Shown here piece by piece: positions 1 to 7,718 of a DNA stretch of 38,582 nucleotides. Source of the stretch: Garicola koreensis (GTDB lineage Bacteria; Actinomycetota; Actinomycetes; Actinomycetales; Micrococcaceae). The notes under the pieces were generated by a model. That model ran no database searches, had not been told where the DNA came from, and saw only the letters and a program-made list of their open reading frames with translations. The stretch is taken from positions 1 through 38,582 of the forward strand of contig NZ_JACIBT010000009.1 in the NCBI RefSeq assembly GCF_014195445.1, given 5' to 3'. Position 1 is the first letter of the stretch; each line of letters starts with the position of its first letter. Made by a program: the position numbers and the translations under genes.

Positions 1-1610
1 GCCTCGGCGCTGATCTGCTGCGGCAGCGCCTGCTCGCCCAGCCACTGCTGTGTGGCCCGCTCGATGGCCGCCCGACCCCACTGCTGATTGGCTTCCAGGG
101 TCGGGTCGGTGTCGGGCTCGTTGACGAAGGCCGGCAGCTTTTCATCGGTGAAGTCGCGGGGTTCGGCTTCTGCTTCAGCCGCGCGGTTCTGGGTGTGGTT
201 GGGCCCTGGAGGGGTGTCGCCGTGCTCGGCGATGATCTCCTCGAGAGTGTCGACGGAGCTGCGGAAGCGGTTCTCCTCACGGTGGAAGATCTCGTTTCCG
301 GGTGCCAGCTCGAAGATGCCGGACATGAAGTTCTCGCTGGAGGCGTTCTCCTCCAACCGGCGCACCAGGTAGGAGATGGCGACGTCGAACTCTTCGGGAC
401 GCACAGCCGGCACGTAGAGCAGCAGCTGCCCGACGTCGTCGCTGATGGGCCCCTGCTGCTCGGCAGCCATGCCCTGCAGCATCTCAAAGTCGAGGTTCTG
501 CGAGACTCCCCGCTCGGCCCCCAGCAGGTGGGCGAAGGCCAAGTCGAAGAGGTTGTGCCCGGCAACACCCAGACGCACACCTTTCATCCGCTCCTGCGTG
601 AGCAGCCAGTGCAGCACGCGCTTGTAGTTGGCGTCGGTGGCTTCCTTCGACTCGCAGGTGGCCTGGTCCCAGCCGCGAATCTCCGCGTGGACATGCTCCA
701 TCGGAAGGTTTGCGCCCTTGACCAGGCGAATCTTGATTCCCGCGCCGCCGTCGTCGACCCGGGTGTTGGCGAATTCGGTCAGCTCCTGGACCGCACCCAG
801 CGCGTCGGGCAGGTAGGCCTGGATGACGATCCCGGCCTCGTAGTGCTTCAGCTCCTCCATCGACAGCAGGCGCTTGAAGACCTCGATGGTCAGCCGCAGG
901 TCCGCGTACTCCTCCATATCGAGGTTGATGAACTTGGTGCCGGCCGGCTGCTTGGCGGTCTCGGTGTAGAGCGGCACCAGCCGCTGGACCACATAGTCCA
1001 CGGTTTCCTCGAAGCCCCACATGGAGATCTGGCTGGCGATGGAGGAGACCTTGATGGAGACATAGTCGGTGTCGTCGCGGCGCAGCAGCCGCACGGTGTC
1101 CTCCAGGTGCCGGTCGGCTTCGACCTCGCCGAGCACGGCCTCCCCCAGCAGGTTGATGTTCAGCCGGTTGCCCTGCTTGGTGATCCTGGATACGGCCTTG
1201 CCGAACTGCTTATCCCGGGCGTCGATGACCATGTGACCGACCATGGAGCGCATCCGTTGGCGTGCGGCGGGCACGACGATGTTAGGCAGCAGCCGGCCCA
1301 GCTTGGAGCCGGCCTGAATCTGAGCCAGGTCCAGCTTGTTCATCGTCTCCGGTGCCAGCTCACCCAGTTCACTCAGCGCCTTGGCCGCGGCCTTGGTGTC
1401 TTCGGTGCGGATGACCCGGTCGACGAATCCCACGGTGAACTCCAGCCCCGTGGGGTGACTGAGCACTGCCGAGAGCAGCTGGGCTGACTCGTGGGGCTTC
1501 ACCCCGGACTGCTGGGTGAGCTTCAGCCAGTGGTCGACCTTCTCCGTGGCGGCGTCGGTGAGGCGGTCCAGCTCCTCAGACAGGGTGGGTGCAGCAGTTG
1601 TTTCAGTCAT
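1..1610 (-). CDS. putA: Bifunctional proline dehydrogenase / L-glutamate gamma-semialdehyde dehydrogenase, N-terminal part
   Basis: Oxidises proline to pyrroline-5-carboxylate with FAD; the second half of such proteins oxidises glutamate semialdehyde to glutamate with NAD. The gene starts at ATG 1610 (complement) behind an AGGAGG ribosome site at 1618-1623 and stays open to the left edge, so about 536 residues are visible and the 3' end lies outside. The visible part is the PRODH (beta/alpha)8 barrel: NLDMEEYADLRLT, GIVIQAYLPDA, KIRLVKGA and a SGIFELAPGNEIF stretch, followed by a low-complexity linker. The linker and continued reading frame favour the fused actinobacterial PutA, but the aldehyde dehydrogenase half is not seen, so a stand-alone PRODH is not fully excluded. 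It is divergent from a GntR-type regulator 129 bp away, which may control it (inference). Confidence 0.9.
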   Translation of the reverse strand, partial: MTETTAAPTLSEELDRLTDAATEKVDHWLKLTQQSGVKPHESAQLLSAVLSHPTGLEFTVGFVDRVIRTEDTKAAAKALSELGELAPETMNKLDLAQIQAGSKLGRLLPNIVVPAARQRMRSMVGHMVIDARDKQFGKAVSRITKQGNRLNINLLGEAVLGEVEADRHLEDTVRLLRRDDTDYVSIKVSSIASQISMWGFEETVDYVVQRLVPLYTETAKQPAGTKFINLDMEEYADLRLTIEVFKRLLSMEELKHYEAGIVIQAYLPDALGAVQELTEFANTRVDDGGAGIKIRLVKGANLPMEHVHAEIRGWDQATCESKEATDANYKRVLHWLLTQERMKGVRLGVAGHNLFDLAFAHLLGAERGVSQNLDFEMLQGMAAEQQGPISDDVGQLLLYVPAVRPEEFDVAISYLVRRLEENASSENFMSGIFELAPGNEIFHREENRFRSSVDTLEEIIAEHGDTPPGPNHTQNRAAEAEAEPRDFTDEKLPAFVNEPDTDPTLEANQQWGRAAIERATQQWLGEQALPQQISAE

Positions 1611-1619
1611 CGTGGGGCC

Positions 1620-1647
1620 TCCTAGTGACTCCTAGTGACACAGGTCA
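1620..1647. promoter_or_regulatory. Direct repeat and dyad at the putA translation start
   Basis: TCCTAGTGAC occurs twice back to back (1620-1629 and 1630-1639), and the second copy runs into a dyad TGAC-ACAG-GTCA (1636-1647). The first copy overlaps the putA Shine-Dalgarno complement. A protein bound here would block putA expression. The obvious candidate is the divergent regulator, but this is inference from position only. Confidence 0.45.
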
Positions 1648-1739
1648 TTTCCTCCAGTCTGGTCACTTCGGCGTGCGAGGGGAAGCCTTCGGTCGGTCTG
1701 ATCCCAGAGTTTGAGTCAGAAATAGGGCACACTGGACTC

Positions 1740-3182
1740 ATGGCTCACTCCCCACGTGGCAGACCCCGGGTCCAGGAATCCGCCGATGACATCGTCGCCG
1801 GAGTGCTGGTGGCCGCGGGGGCTCGAGTGAGCACCTCTGACTACACGACCCGGCGGATCGCGAGTCTGACCGGGCTGAGTCAGACTCTGGTTTCGCGTGC
1901 GGTGCGCCGGATCCGAGGTGCGGGCACGAGTCCACCGGCTTCGGCGTCGCAGATCGGCCCAGGGTTGCAAACTAGCACCGGACTGCAGCTGGCCCGGTTC
2001 CGTGTGCAGTACCCCCAGATCACCGTGGCCTTCGAAGTCGCCGACGCCGGGGAACCGCTCCAACCGACAAGCTTCGGCCGGCGCTCTGCGGCTCTGCTGG
2101 CCGCCCTGTGGGTTTCCGGGGCCGCCGAGTGGCAGCCCACGGAGGCAGACCCCGACGCCCCCACCGTGAAGCGTGTGGAAGTTGATGAAGCGCATCCCCA
2201 GAACCGGGAGGCTCCTGAGGTTGGGGCGCACTCACTGACCGCACAGTGGAACCCCGGGACCGGAAGCTGGTCAGCGTTCCTCACCGAGGTGGCACGGCTT
2301 CTGGATCAGTGCCGCCCCACCCTTGACGCCCTGCCGGGGGATCTGCTGCACCAGCTCTCGTCACGAGCGGGACAGGGCCTGCACGGGGTCGAATGGCGGC
2401 GCGGCCGGCACGGTGCTGAAAAGGCCTCCCATAATTCTGACTCACAGCGGCTGGCGCTGGCCGAGTTTCCGGGTCCGCAGGTGTCGTCGTCCCACCGCAG
2501 CCAGTCCCGGGTGAACCGCTCAGCGACCGAGCAGATCGCCATCACTCTGCGCAAGGAGATGATCAACTCCGGCAACCGGTCCGGCGACAGGCTCTCGGTG
2601 ACTCTGCTGGCTGAGCGTCTGGGACTGGGACAGGCACAGGTGCGCAATGCCATGCGGCAGCTGGCCGACGACGGGCTGCTCAGCCATAGTGAGGCGGGGT
2701 TCAGGATTCCGCACTTCACCGGAACGGATGTGATCGATCTCTACGCGTCCCGGCTCCATGTGGGAATCGTGATTATCCGCGCAAGTGCGGCTCAGCCCAG
2801 GCACCGGCTGCTGCCGGCACGACTGGCTCTGGGGACCTTGGAGGCGGTGGCCACGCAGGGATCGCTCACGGACTCCGGCGAGGCAGACCTGCGGTTCCAG
2901 CAGGAGCTGGCCGAGGCCTCGGGCCTACGGCAGTCCGCACACAGCTTCCACGCGCTGACCCTGCGGCTGCGGATGTTCATCTCGGTGCTTCAGCTGGACT
3001 ACGCCCCTGCCGTGGAGCGGCTGGTTGTCGATGATCGGCGTCTGCTGACCGCGGTGCTGGAGGGCCGGACGGGGGAGGCCGTGCGCATCTGGCGCAGCAA
3101 GCTCGACGACGCGGTGCGCCACATGTCGGCGCTGGCGCCGGACACATTCGACCCGCGCCTCTGGTCCCGACTGACCCAGTAG
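1740..3182 (+). CDS. GntR-family (FCD-like) regulator with an extra N-terminal helix-turn-helix
   Basis: DNA-binding regulator of 480 residues, about twice the usual GntR/FadR size. Residues 36-60 form a helix-turn-helix (RRIASLTGLSQTLVSRAVRR). A poorly conserved middle of about 200 residues follows. Residues 260-325 form a GntR winged helix (LSVTLLAERLGLGQAQVRNA, then LADDGLLSHSEAGFRI). The C-terminal 150 residues look like an all-helical FCD effector domain, but the usual metal-ligand EHR position reads DDR, so metal binding is doubtful. I chose ATG 1740: an actinobacterial -10-like CACACT (1728-1733) lies 6 nt before it, as for other leaderless genes here. An in-frame upstream start at 1635 would overlap the putA control region. 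It is divergent from putA, so a role in proline catabolism is likely but unproven. Confidence 0.75.
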   Translation: MAHSPRGRPRVQESADDIVAGVLVAAGARVSTSDYTTRRIASLTGLSQTLVSRAVRRIRGAGTSPPASASQIGPGLQTSTGLQLARFRVQYPQITVAFEVADAGEPLQPTSFGRRSAALLAALWVSGAAEWQPTEADPDAPTVKRVEVDEAHPQNREAPEVGAHSLTAQWNPGTGSWSAFLTEVARLLDQCRPTLDALPGDLLHQLSSRAGQGLHGVEWRRGRHGAEKASHNSDSQRLALAEFPGPQVSSSHRSQSRVNRSATEQIAITLRKEMINSGNRSGDRLSVTLLAERLGLGQAQVRNAMRQLADDGLLSHSEAGFRIPHFTGTDVIDLYASRLHVGIVIIRASAAQPRHRLLPARLALGTLEAVATQGSLTDSGEADLRFQQELAEASGLRQSAHSFHALTLRLRMFISVLQLDYAPAVERLVVDDRRLLTAVLEGRTGEAVRIWRSKLDDAVRHMSALAPDTFDPRLWSRLTQ

Positions 3183-3259
3183 TCAGCCCGGGTGCTACGA
3201 GGCCTGGGCACGCGGTGTGAGTCGGTCGGGAGCCGAGAACCGCTGATAGCGTCACAGGC

Positions 3260-3694
3260 ATGGATATTCGCATTGGCGCCTATGCGGTCATCACCGACGA
3301 CGAGGGCCGGATGCTGCTTCCGCATTGGCAGGCCCCCGATGCTGGGGGATGGACCCTGCCCGGCGGGGGCATCGAGCCCGGCGAGGACCCTGCAGATGCT
3401 GCGGTGCGTGAAGTGTTCGAAGAGTCGGGCTATCACTGCGTGCTCGACGAACTTCTGGGCGTGGACAATATGGTGGTTCCCGGGGAGCTGCGGCTGCCCC
3501 ACTCCAACCGCCACGGGATTCCGATGCAGAACCTGCGCATCATCTACCGCGCACACATCACCGGCGGTGAGCTCACCGTCGAGCAGGACGGATCCACCGA
3601 CGACGTCGGCTGGTTCACCCCTGCAGAGATCGACGAGCTGAAGCGGGTGAGCCTGGTCAACGTTGCTCGGCGCATGGCGGGGCTCATCGACTGA
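3260..3694 (+). CDS. NUDIX hydrolase
   Basis: Hydrolyses a nucleoside diphosphate linked to another moiety; the substrate cannot be told from sequence. The 144-residue protein is a single Nudix domain. The Nudix box is complete: LPGGGIEPGEDPADAA followed by REVFEESGY gives GX5EX7REUXEEXG with all metal-binding glutamates. ATG 3260 follows TAGCGT (3247-3252) by 7 nt with no ribosome site, so translation is probably leaderless. It is a single-gene unit between the GntR-type regulator and a convergent exporter gene. Substrates such as ADP-ribose, (d)NTPs or NADH are all possible. Confidence 0.85.
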   Translation: MDIRIGAYAVITDDEGRMLLPHWQAPDAGGWTLPGGGIEPGEDPADAAVREVFEESGYHCVLDELLGVDNMVVPGELRLPHSNRHGIPMQNLRIIYRAHITGGELTVEQDGSTDDVGWFTPAEIDELKRVSLVNVARRMAGLID

Positions 3695-3714
3695 CCGAAC
3701 CGGGCGCCTCAGTC

Positions 3715-4329
3715 TCACAGCTGCTGCAGCGACTCCCAGGTTTCCACGGCAGCCGGAATCAGGGAGAGAACCAGCAGTGCCGCCATCACCAGGTTGAAGA
3801 TGCGCATCTGGCGCGGATTGGAGATGAACCGGCCGGCGCCCACTCCCAACAGTGCCCAGAACGCGGTGCAGGGTGCGCCGAAGATCAGAGCGATGAGCGC
3901 CAGCACCAGGATCTCCGCCAGAAACGAGTCCCAGAAGCCGGTGTAGGCCGACAGTGCTGCCACAGCCAGCGTCCACGCCTTGGGGTTGACGAACTGGAAC
4001 AGCGCCATCTGCACCACTCCCGGAGGCTTGCCGGCACGGCGCTGCTGCAGGTCTGTGGGGCCGGTGGCGATCTTCCACGCCAGCCACAGCAGGTAGAGCA
4101 CACCGATCGGCCGCAGAACGTCCAGCACCCAGGGCCACTGGGTCAGCACCCCGGACAGTCCCAGTCCTACCACCAGGATCATGGTGGGGAAGCCCGTATT
4201 CACACCGATGATGGTCGGGACCGTCTTGCGGAACCCGAAAGCCGCACCAGAGGCTAGGGCAATGGTGTTGTTGGGGCCCGGGGTTCCAGCTCCGGCGACG
4301 AAGAACAGAATTGCTGAGAAGATCGGCAC
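3715..4329 (-). CDS. LysE/RhtB-family amino-acid exporter
   Basis: Integral membrane exporter of 204 residues, a typical length, which by family membership expels amino acids or derivatives using the proton gradient. The N-terminal hydrophobic helix carries the family signature GAGTPGPNN, followed by about five more hydrophobic segments (IIGVNTGFPTMILVVGLGL, VLYLLWLAWKIA, and the last near residues 175-195, LVMAALLVLSLIP). The FVNPKAW motif (about residue 110) is also typical. The start is GTG 4329; AAGGAG lies 12 nt upstream, and TAGGTT lies 6 nt upstream, so either SD-led or leaderless translation is possible. It is convergent with the NUDIX gene. The exported substrate is not predictable. 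Confidence 0.85.
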   Translation of the reverse strand: MPIFSAILFFVAGAGTPGPNNTIALASGAAFGFRKTVPTIIGVNTGFPTMILVVGLGLSGVLTQWPWVLDVLRPIGVLYLLWLAWKIATGPTDLQQRRAGKPPGVVQMALFQFVNPKAWTLAVAALSAYTGFWDSFLAEILVLALIALIFGAPCTAFWALLGVGAGRFISNPRQMRIFNLVMAALLVLSLIPAAVETWESLQQL

Positions 4330-4443
4330 TGTCCGAACCTACTCCTTTTCACCACCAAGGGTGGAACTTTCATCCGGCGGCCTGACAGGAAGCTGGGCAG
4401 ATTTGTTTACTGGGCATCAAGGGTCTGTTGTCAGCATGTCACT

Positions 4444-5085
4444 ATGAGGATCACACATCTTGGTCATGCGTCCGTTCTGGTCGAAGCTGCGGGAACACGG
4501 GTTTTGATGGATCCTGGATCGTTCTCCGACCTGTGGCACGACCTCGAAGGTCTCGATGCTGTGCTGATCACTCACCAGCACGCTGACCACATCGACCCCG
4601 AGCACACCCCGGAGCTGATTGAGGACAATCCGCAGGCGGTGGTGCACACCGCCGACGACGTCCATCATTCCCTGCTGCTGCCCCGAGCCGAGCCGGTGAC
4701 CGCCGGTCAGCGGCTGACCATCGGCGGGCTCGACGTGGAGGCGGTCGGCGGTGACCACGCGGTCATCCATGCCGACATCCCCCGAGTCCACAACATCGGG
4801 TTCGTGATCCGCGCCGAGGGCGAGCCGGCGTTCTTCCACCCCGGAGACGCATTGGACTCCGCACCCTCCAACATCGATATTCTCGCGCTGCCCATCATGG
4901 GCCCCTGGGCGGCGATGAAGGAACATGTGGATTTCGTCCGCGCTTTGGACGTGCCCAAGCACAGCATCCCGATCCACGACGAGCTGCTCTCCGACCGCGG
5001 CCGCGAACTGCTCTGCCGCCAGATCGGCGACCTCACCGGGACGAAGATCGTCAGCCTGCGCGATGGGTCTCCCCGCGACTTCTGA
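4444..5085 (+). CDS. Metallo-beta-lactamase-fold hydrolase (UlaG/UPF0173-like)
   Basis: Soluble binuclear-metal hydrolase of 213 residues with unknown substrate. The N-terminus ITHLGHASVLVEAAGTRVL and the DPG loop are typical of the UlaG-like branch. The metal motif HQHADHID is near residue 45, further ligands are likely at HPGDALD (about 140), and a late His lies in IPIHDE (about 180). ATG 4444 has no clear ribosome site. CAGCAT lies 6 nt upstream, fitting the leaderless pattern but with a weak hexamer. The gene is alone between two genes on the opposite strand, so the context gives no clue to its role. Confidence 0.8.
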   Translation: MRITHLGHASVLVEAAGTRVLMDPGSFSDLWHDLEGLDAVLITHQHADHIDPEHTPELIEDNPQAVVHTADDVHHSLLLPRAEPVTAGQRLTIGGLDVEAVGGDHAVIHADIPRVHNIGFVIRAEGEPAFFHPGDALDSAPSNIDILALPIMGPWAAMKEHVDFVRALDVPKHSIPIHDELLSDRGRELLCRQIGDLTGTKIVSLRDGSPRDF

Positions 5086-5142
5086 ACCGCTGGGCCTCTC
5101 AGCCCGCAGCCTCTGGCGGCCTCAGCATCTGGGGCCGGTCGT

Positions 5143-6036
5143 CTAGGAGGCTGGGCGGCGGCGTCGTGCCGTGGCTGCCCACCATGCGCCCACGATGATC
5201 AGCAGGCACCCCAGAAGTTGCCACACTGAGGGGATCTCGGCGAAGAGGAGCACGCCCAGCAGGATCGCGAAGATGGGGCCGGTGAGCATCAGCGTGCTGG
5301 AGGTGACCTCGCTCAGCCCGGTCATCGCAATATTGAAGCACAGGTAGACCACCACCTGGCCGACGAAGGCCAGAGCCAGCAGCCACAGCCAATCACCGGC
5401 CTGGGTGGGCACCTCCAACCGCCCCGAGACCAGTGCTGCCAGGCCTGCAGTGAGCCCGGAGGTGACGCACACGATGCTCAGCACGGTGAACGGCGCTGGG
5501 CGCAGCGTCTTGGGCGCGCTGCGGCGGATGATCGCCAAGTAGGTCGCATACGCCGCCCCGGCAAGCAGACCGGCGACGACGCCGAAGGCGTGGATCTGTG
5601 CACCGCCGAAGGCCCCGGCGGCCAGGGCCACGCCCAGCAGCATCAGGGGAACGATGGCCGCCAGCTGCCGCATCGGCCGAACACCTTCCAGCAGCCAGGC
5701 GATGAGCGGGAGGATCACGATCTGAATGTTGATCAGCACGGTGGCAAGTCCCGGCCCGATCAGACCGATGGAGGTGTTGTAGAAGCTGTAGTCCACCCCG
5801 ATGGCCACCCCGCCGATAGCTGCGCCGACCAGGGTGGGCCATGGAAGCGCCTCTCGGCGGTCGATCCGCCGCAGCTCCCACACCACGAACGGCAGCAGCA
5901 TCGGCACGGCCAGCAGGCAGCGGTATGCCGCCACACTCATCGGCTCGGCGTCGAGGTTGAAGATGATCGCAGCTGAGCCGGCCATGGCGAAGCTTCCCAG
6001 CAGGATGAGCACTGCGCCCCGCCTGGTACTGATCAT
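5143..6036 (-). CDS. EamA/DMT-superfamily transporter
   Basis: Ten-helix inner-membrane permease of 297 residues made of two EamA repeats. Repeat one begins with GAVLILLGSFAMAGSAAIIF and repeat two is centred near residues 165-290 (LWLLALAFVGQVVVYLCFNI; IFAILLGVLLFAEIP). Family members export amino acids, nucleosides or other metabolites; the substrate is unknown. I chose ATG 6036 rather than GTG 6042 because TAGACT (6043-6048, complement) lies exactly 6 nt before it, giving a leaderless start. It is divergent from csoR with 82 bp between, but nothing ties its function to metals. Confidence 0.85.
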   Translation of the reverse strand: MISTRRGAVLILLGSFAMAGSAAIIFNLDAEPMSVAAYRCLLAVPMLLPFVVWELRRIDRREALPWPTLVGAAIGGVAIGVDYSFYNTSIGLIGPGLATVLINIQIVILPLIAWLLEGVRPMRQLAAIVPLMLLGVALAAGAFGGAQIHAFGVVAGLLAGAAYATYLAIIRRSAPKTLRPAPFTVLSIVCVTSGLTAGLAALVSGRLEVPTQAGDWLWLLALAFVGQVVVYLCFNIAMTGLSEVTSSTLMLTGPIFAILLGVLLFAEIPSVWQLLGCLLIIVGAWWAATARRRRPAS

Positions 6037-6042
6037 GGCCAC

Positions 6043-6048
6043 AGTCTA
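6043..6048 (-). promoter_or_regulatory. -10 element of the EamA gene (leaderless)
   Basis: TAGACT on the complement is followed by six bases and ATG 6036, the classic actinobacterial leaderless arrangement. No good -35 is seen. The same hexamer and spacing recur at the tam start. Confidence 0.6.
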
Positions 6049-6092
6049 GAACGCTGACCCTCGGAGGCGGTGGAGAACTCGGGGGGCAACCT

Positions 6093-6112
6093 ATACCCCC
6101 GTAGGGTATTAT
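6093..6112 (+). promoter_or_regulatory. CsoR-type operator overlapping the csoR -10 element
   Basis: ATACCC (6093-6098) and GGGTAT (6104-6109) form a perfect inverted repeat around a 5-nt centre, matching the GC-rich core with AT-rich flanks of known CsoR sites. The -10 TATTAT (6107-6112) shares its first three bases with the operator, and ATG 6119 follows 6 nt later. Binding of apo-CsoR would block its own promoter. The operator is seen directly; autorepression is inferred from the family. Confidence 0.75.
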
Positions 6113-6118
6113 TGGGAC

Positions 6119-6412
6119 ATGGAATCTACGTCACACGGCTATATGAGCGACAAATCCAAGTACCTGTCCCGGGTGCGGCGGATCGAGGGCCAGGCCCGCG
6201 GTATCCACCGCATGATCGAGGAGGATACCTACTGCATCGACATTCTCACCCAGGTCAGTGCGATGACCTCGGCGCTGGAGAATGTGGCGCTGGCTCTGTT
6301 GGACGACCACCTGGACCACTGCGTGGCAGATGCAGTGGCCTCCGGCGGCGATGAGGCTCAGGAAAAGCTCCGCGAGGCCAGTGAAGCGATCCGGCGCCTG
6401 GTCAAGTCCTAG
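6119..6412 (+). CDS. csoR: CsoR-family metal-sensing repressor
   Basis: All-helical repressor of 97 residues that leaves DNA when it binds Cu(I) in characterised homologues. The Cu ligand set is intact: Cys39 (DTYCID), His64 and Cys68 (DDHLDHC, His-x3-Cys spacing), matching C-H-C of Mycobacterium CsoR. The family opening helix (YLSRVRRIEGQARGIHRMI) is clear. The start is leaderless (TATTAT six bases upstream) and sits inside a CsoR-like operator. No copper ATPase or chaperone is adjacent, so it probably acts on itself and on genes elsewhere. A persulfide sensor of the CstR type is less likely because the His ligand is kept. Confidence 0.88.
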   Translation: MESTSHGYMSDKSKYLSRVRRIEGQARGIHRMIEEDTYCIDILTQVSAMTSALENVALALLDDHLDHCVADAVASGGDEAQEKLREASEAIRRLVKS

Positions 6413-6525
6413 CCGTCTCACCCGACGGTCAGGGTCGTCACTGCCGTGCCCAGCGCTGCCGTACCCAGCGCCGCGCAATGTTGCGCCGCATGTCGGCTCC
6501 AGGTGCCGTGACACGCTCACCGTTC

Positions 6526-6531
6526 TAGACT
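6526..6531 (+). promoter_or_regulatory. -10 element of tam (leaderless)
   Basis: TAGACT is followed by six bases and ATG 6538. There is no ribosome site and no good -35. Confidence 0.55.
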
Positions 6532-6537
6532 TTCCCC

Positions 6538-7335
6538 ATGCCGCGTCCTGTTCGTGACGGCCCATGGAGCCCCGGGGCCTACCTCACCTATTCGTCCGAG
6601 CGCACCCAGCCGTTCACCGATCTGCTCAACCGCACCGGTGCCACTGAGCCGAAATACATCGTGGATCTCGGCTGCGGGCCCGGCAACGGTATGGCCGCCC
6701 TTCGCCAGCGGTGGCCCGATGCCCAGATCCTCGGGGTCGACTCCAGTGCAGATATGTTGGAGCGTGCTCGTCAGTCCACTGAGGGAGACTCCGGCATTGA
6801 GTACCAGCATATGGATATCCGCACGCTGGAGCTGGAGCACAAAGCGGACCTGATCGTGTCGAATGCGGCGCTGCAGTGGATTCCGGAGCATCGGGGCCTG
6901 TTGCCTCATGTGCAGCGCCAGTTAGCCCCGTCAGGCATTCTGGCAGTACAGATTCCGGGCAATTTCGCTGAGCCCAGTCACCGTCTGCTGGCGGAATTTG
7001 CGGCTCAGGAGCCCTACCGGGAGCACATTGACCCGGCGTCCATGCTGCAGCGCACCGCCGAGGTCAGTGACTATATGCACGACGTCGCTGGGCCGAGTTG
7101 GCACGTGGAGGGCTGGGAAACCACCTACCACCACGTGCTGCAGGGCGAGAACCCGGTCTATGACTGGGTGGCCGCGGCAGCGGCGCGACCGGTGCTGCGG
7201 GGCCTTCCTGAGAAGCTGCGCGAACAGTTCACCGCAGAGTACAAGGAGGCGCTGCGTCAGGCCTATCCGCGCACCGACCTGGGCACCATCCTGCGATTCC
7301 GCAGGCTGTTCTTCATCGCCCGGTCCACGCAGTGA
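6538..7335 (+). CDS. tam: Trans-aconitate 2-methyltransferase
   Basis: SAM-dependent methyltransferase that esterifies trans-aconitate, a by-product that inhibits aconitase. The 265 residues match the family length and can be aligned from memory with E. coli Tam throughout: PGAYLTYSSERTQPF near the N-terminus, SAM motif I VDLGCGPGN (about residues 40-48), the acidic GVDSS after strand 2, SNAALQWIPEH, then a C-terminal helical cap ending RRLFFIARS. The start is ATG 6538, leaderless. It is a monocistronic gene converging on catC. Confidence 0.88.
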   Translation: MPRPVRDGPWSPGAYLTYSSERTQPFTDLLNRTGATEPKYIVDLGCGPGNGMAALRQRWPDAQILGVDSSADMLERARQSTEGDSGIEYQHMDIRTLELEHKADLIVSNAALQWIPEHRGLLPHVQRQLAPSGILAVQIPGNFAEPSHRLLAEFAAQEPYREHIDPASMLQRTAEVSDYMHDVAGPSWHVEGWETTYHHVLQGENPVYDWVAAAAARPVLRGLPEKLREQFTAEYKEALRQAYPRTDLGTILRFRRLFFIARSTQ

Positions 7336-7376
7336 CCTGAGCGCCCGGACCGCAGCTGCCCGGGCCCAGCCTCAGG
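7336..7376. terminator. Two-stem hairpin between tam and catC
   Basis: CCTGAG (7336-7341) pairs with CTCAGG (7371-7376), and inside it GCCCGG (7343-7348) pairs with CCGGGC (7360-7365). It fills the convergent gap and includes the catC stop codon. There is no U-tract, so termination efficiency is uncertain. Confidence 0.5.
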
Positions 7377-7653
7377 CCTTCACATCAGAAGGGTGGACGG
7401 CCAATGGGGTCACCTGGATGTCTATAAAAGGGAACAGCGGCAGCCCCTGGAGCAGCTGATGGAGCTCATCGTGGCTGTCGACGTCGAAGATGGAGTAGTT
7501 CGCGTACTGCCCGACCACACGCCAGATCTGGGGCCACTTTCCCTCGCGCTGAAGCTGTTGGGAGTACTCCTTCTCCCGGGCCACCAGGTCACTGCGCTCC
7601 TCGGCGGGCAGGTCGCGGGGGATGTTGACGTCCATGTGGACCAGGTACTTCAT
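7372..7653 (-). CDS. catC: Muconolactone delta-isomerase
   Basis: Small enzyme of the catechol ortho-cleavage (beta-ketoadipate) pathway, isomerising muconolactone to the 3-oxoadipate enol-lactone; known members form decamers. The 93 residues fit the family length. Typical features are the N-terminus MKYLVHMDVNIP, the EYSQQLQREGKWPQIWRVVG stretch, and NYSIFDVDSHDELHQLL. A ribosome site AAAGGAAC lies before ATG 7653. Upstream in the same direction lies only the C-terminal half of catB, and catA is absent. The gene looks intact but its pathway partners are not here, so it may be an orphan. Confidence 0.88.
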   Translation of the reverse strand: MKYLVHMDVNIPRDLPAEERSDLVAREKEYSQQLQREGKWPQIWRVVGQYANYSIFDVDSHDELHQLLQGLPLFPFIDIQVTPLAVHPSDVKA

Positions 7654-7718
7654 GATCGAGTTCCTTTCAGCGGAGGGATTGGGGGCTCGGGGTCTCGTTC
7701 GTCTCAGCGAGTTTCTTC

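Noticed and set aside
195..1487. Long open frame on the + strand opposite putA
   Set aside because: It mirrors putA codons; its Gly/Val/Leu-rich product has no domain, while the minus-strand PRODH motifs are clear.
2999..4138. Minus-strand frame spanning the regulator end, NUDIX and LysE region
   Set aside because: Conflicts with three well-supported genes and has no domain.
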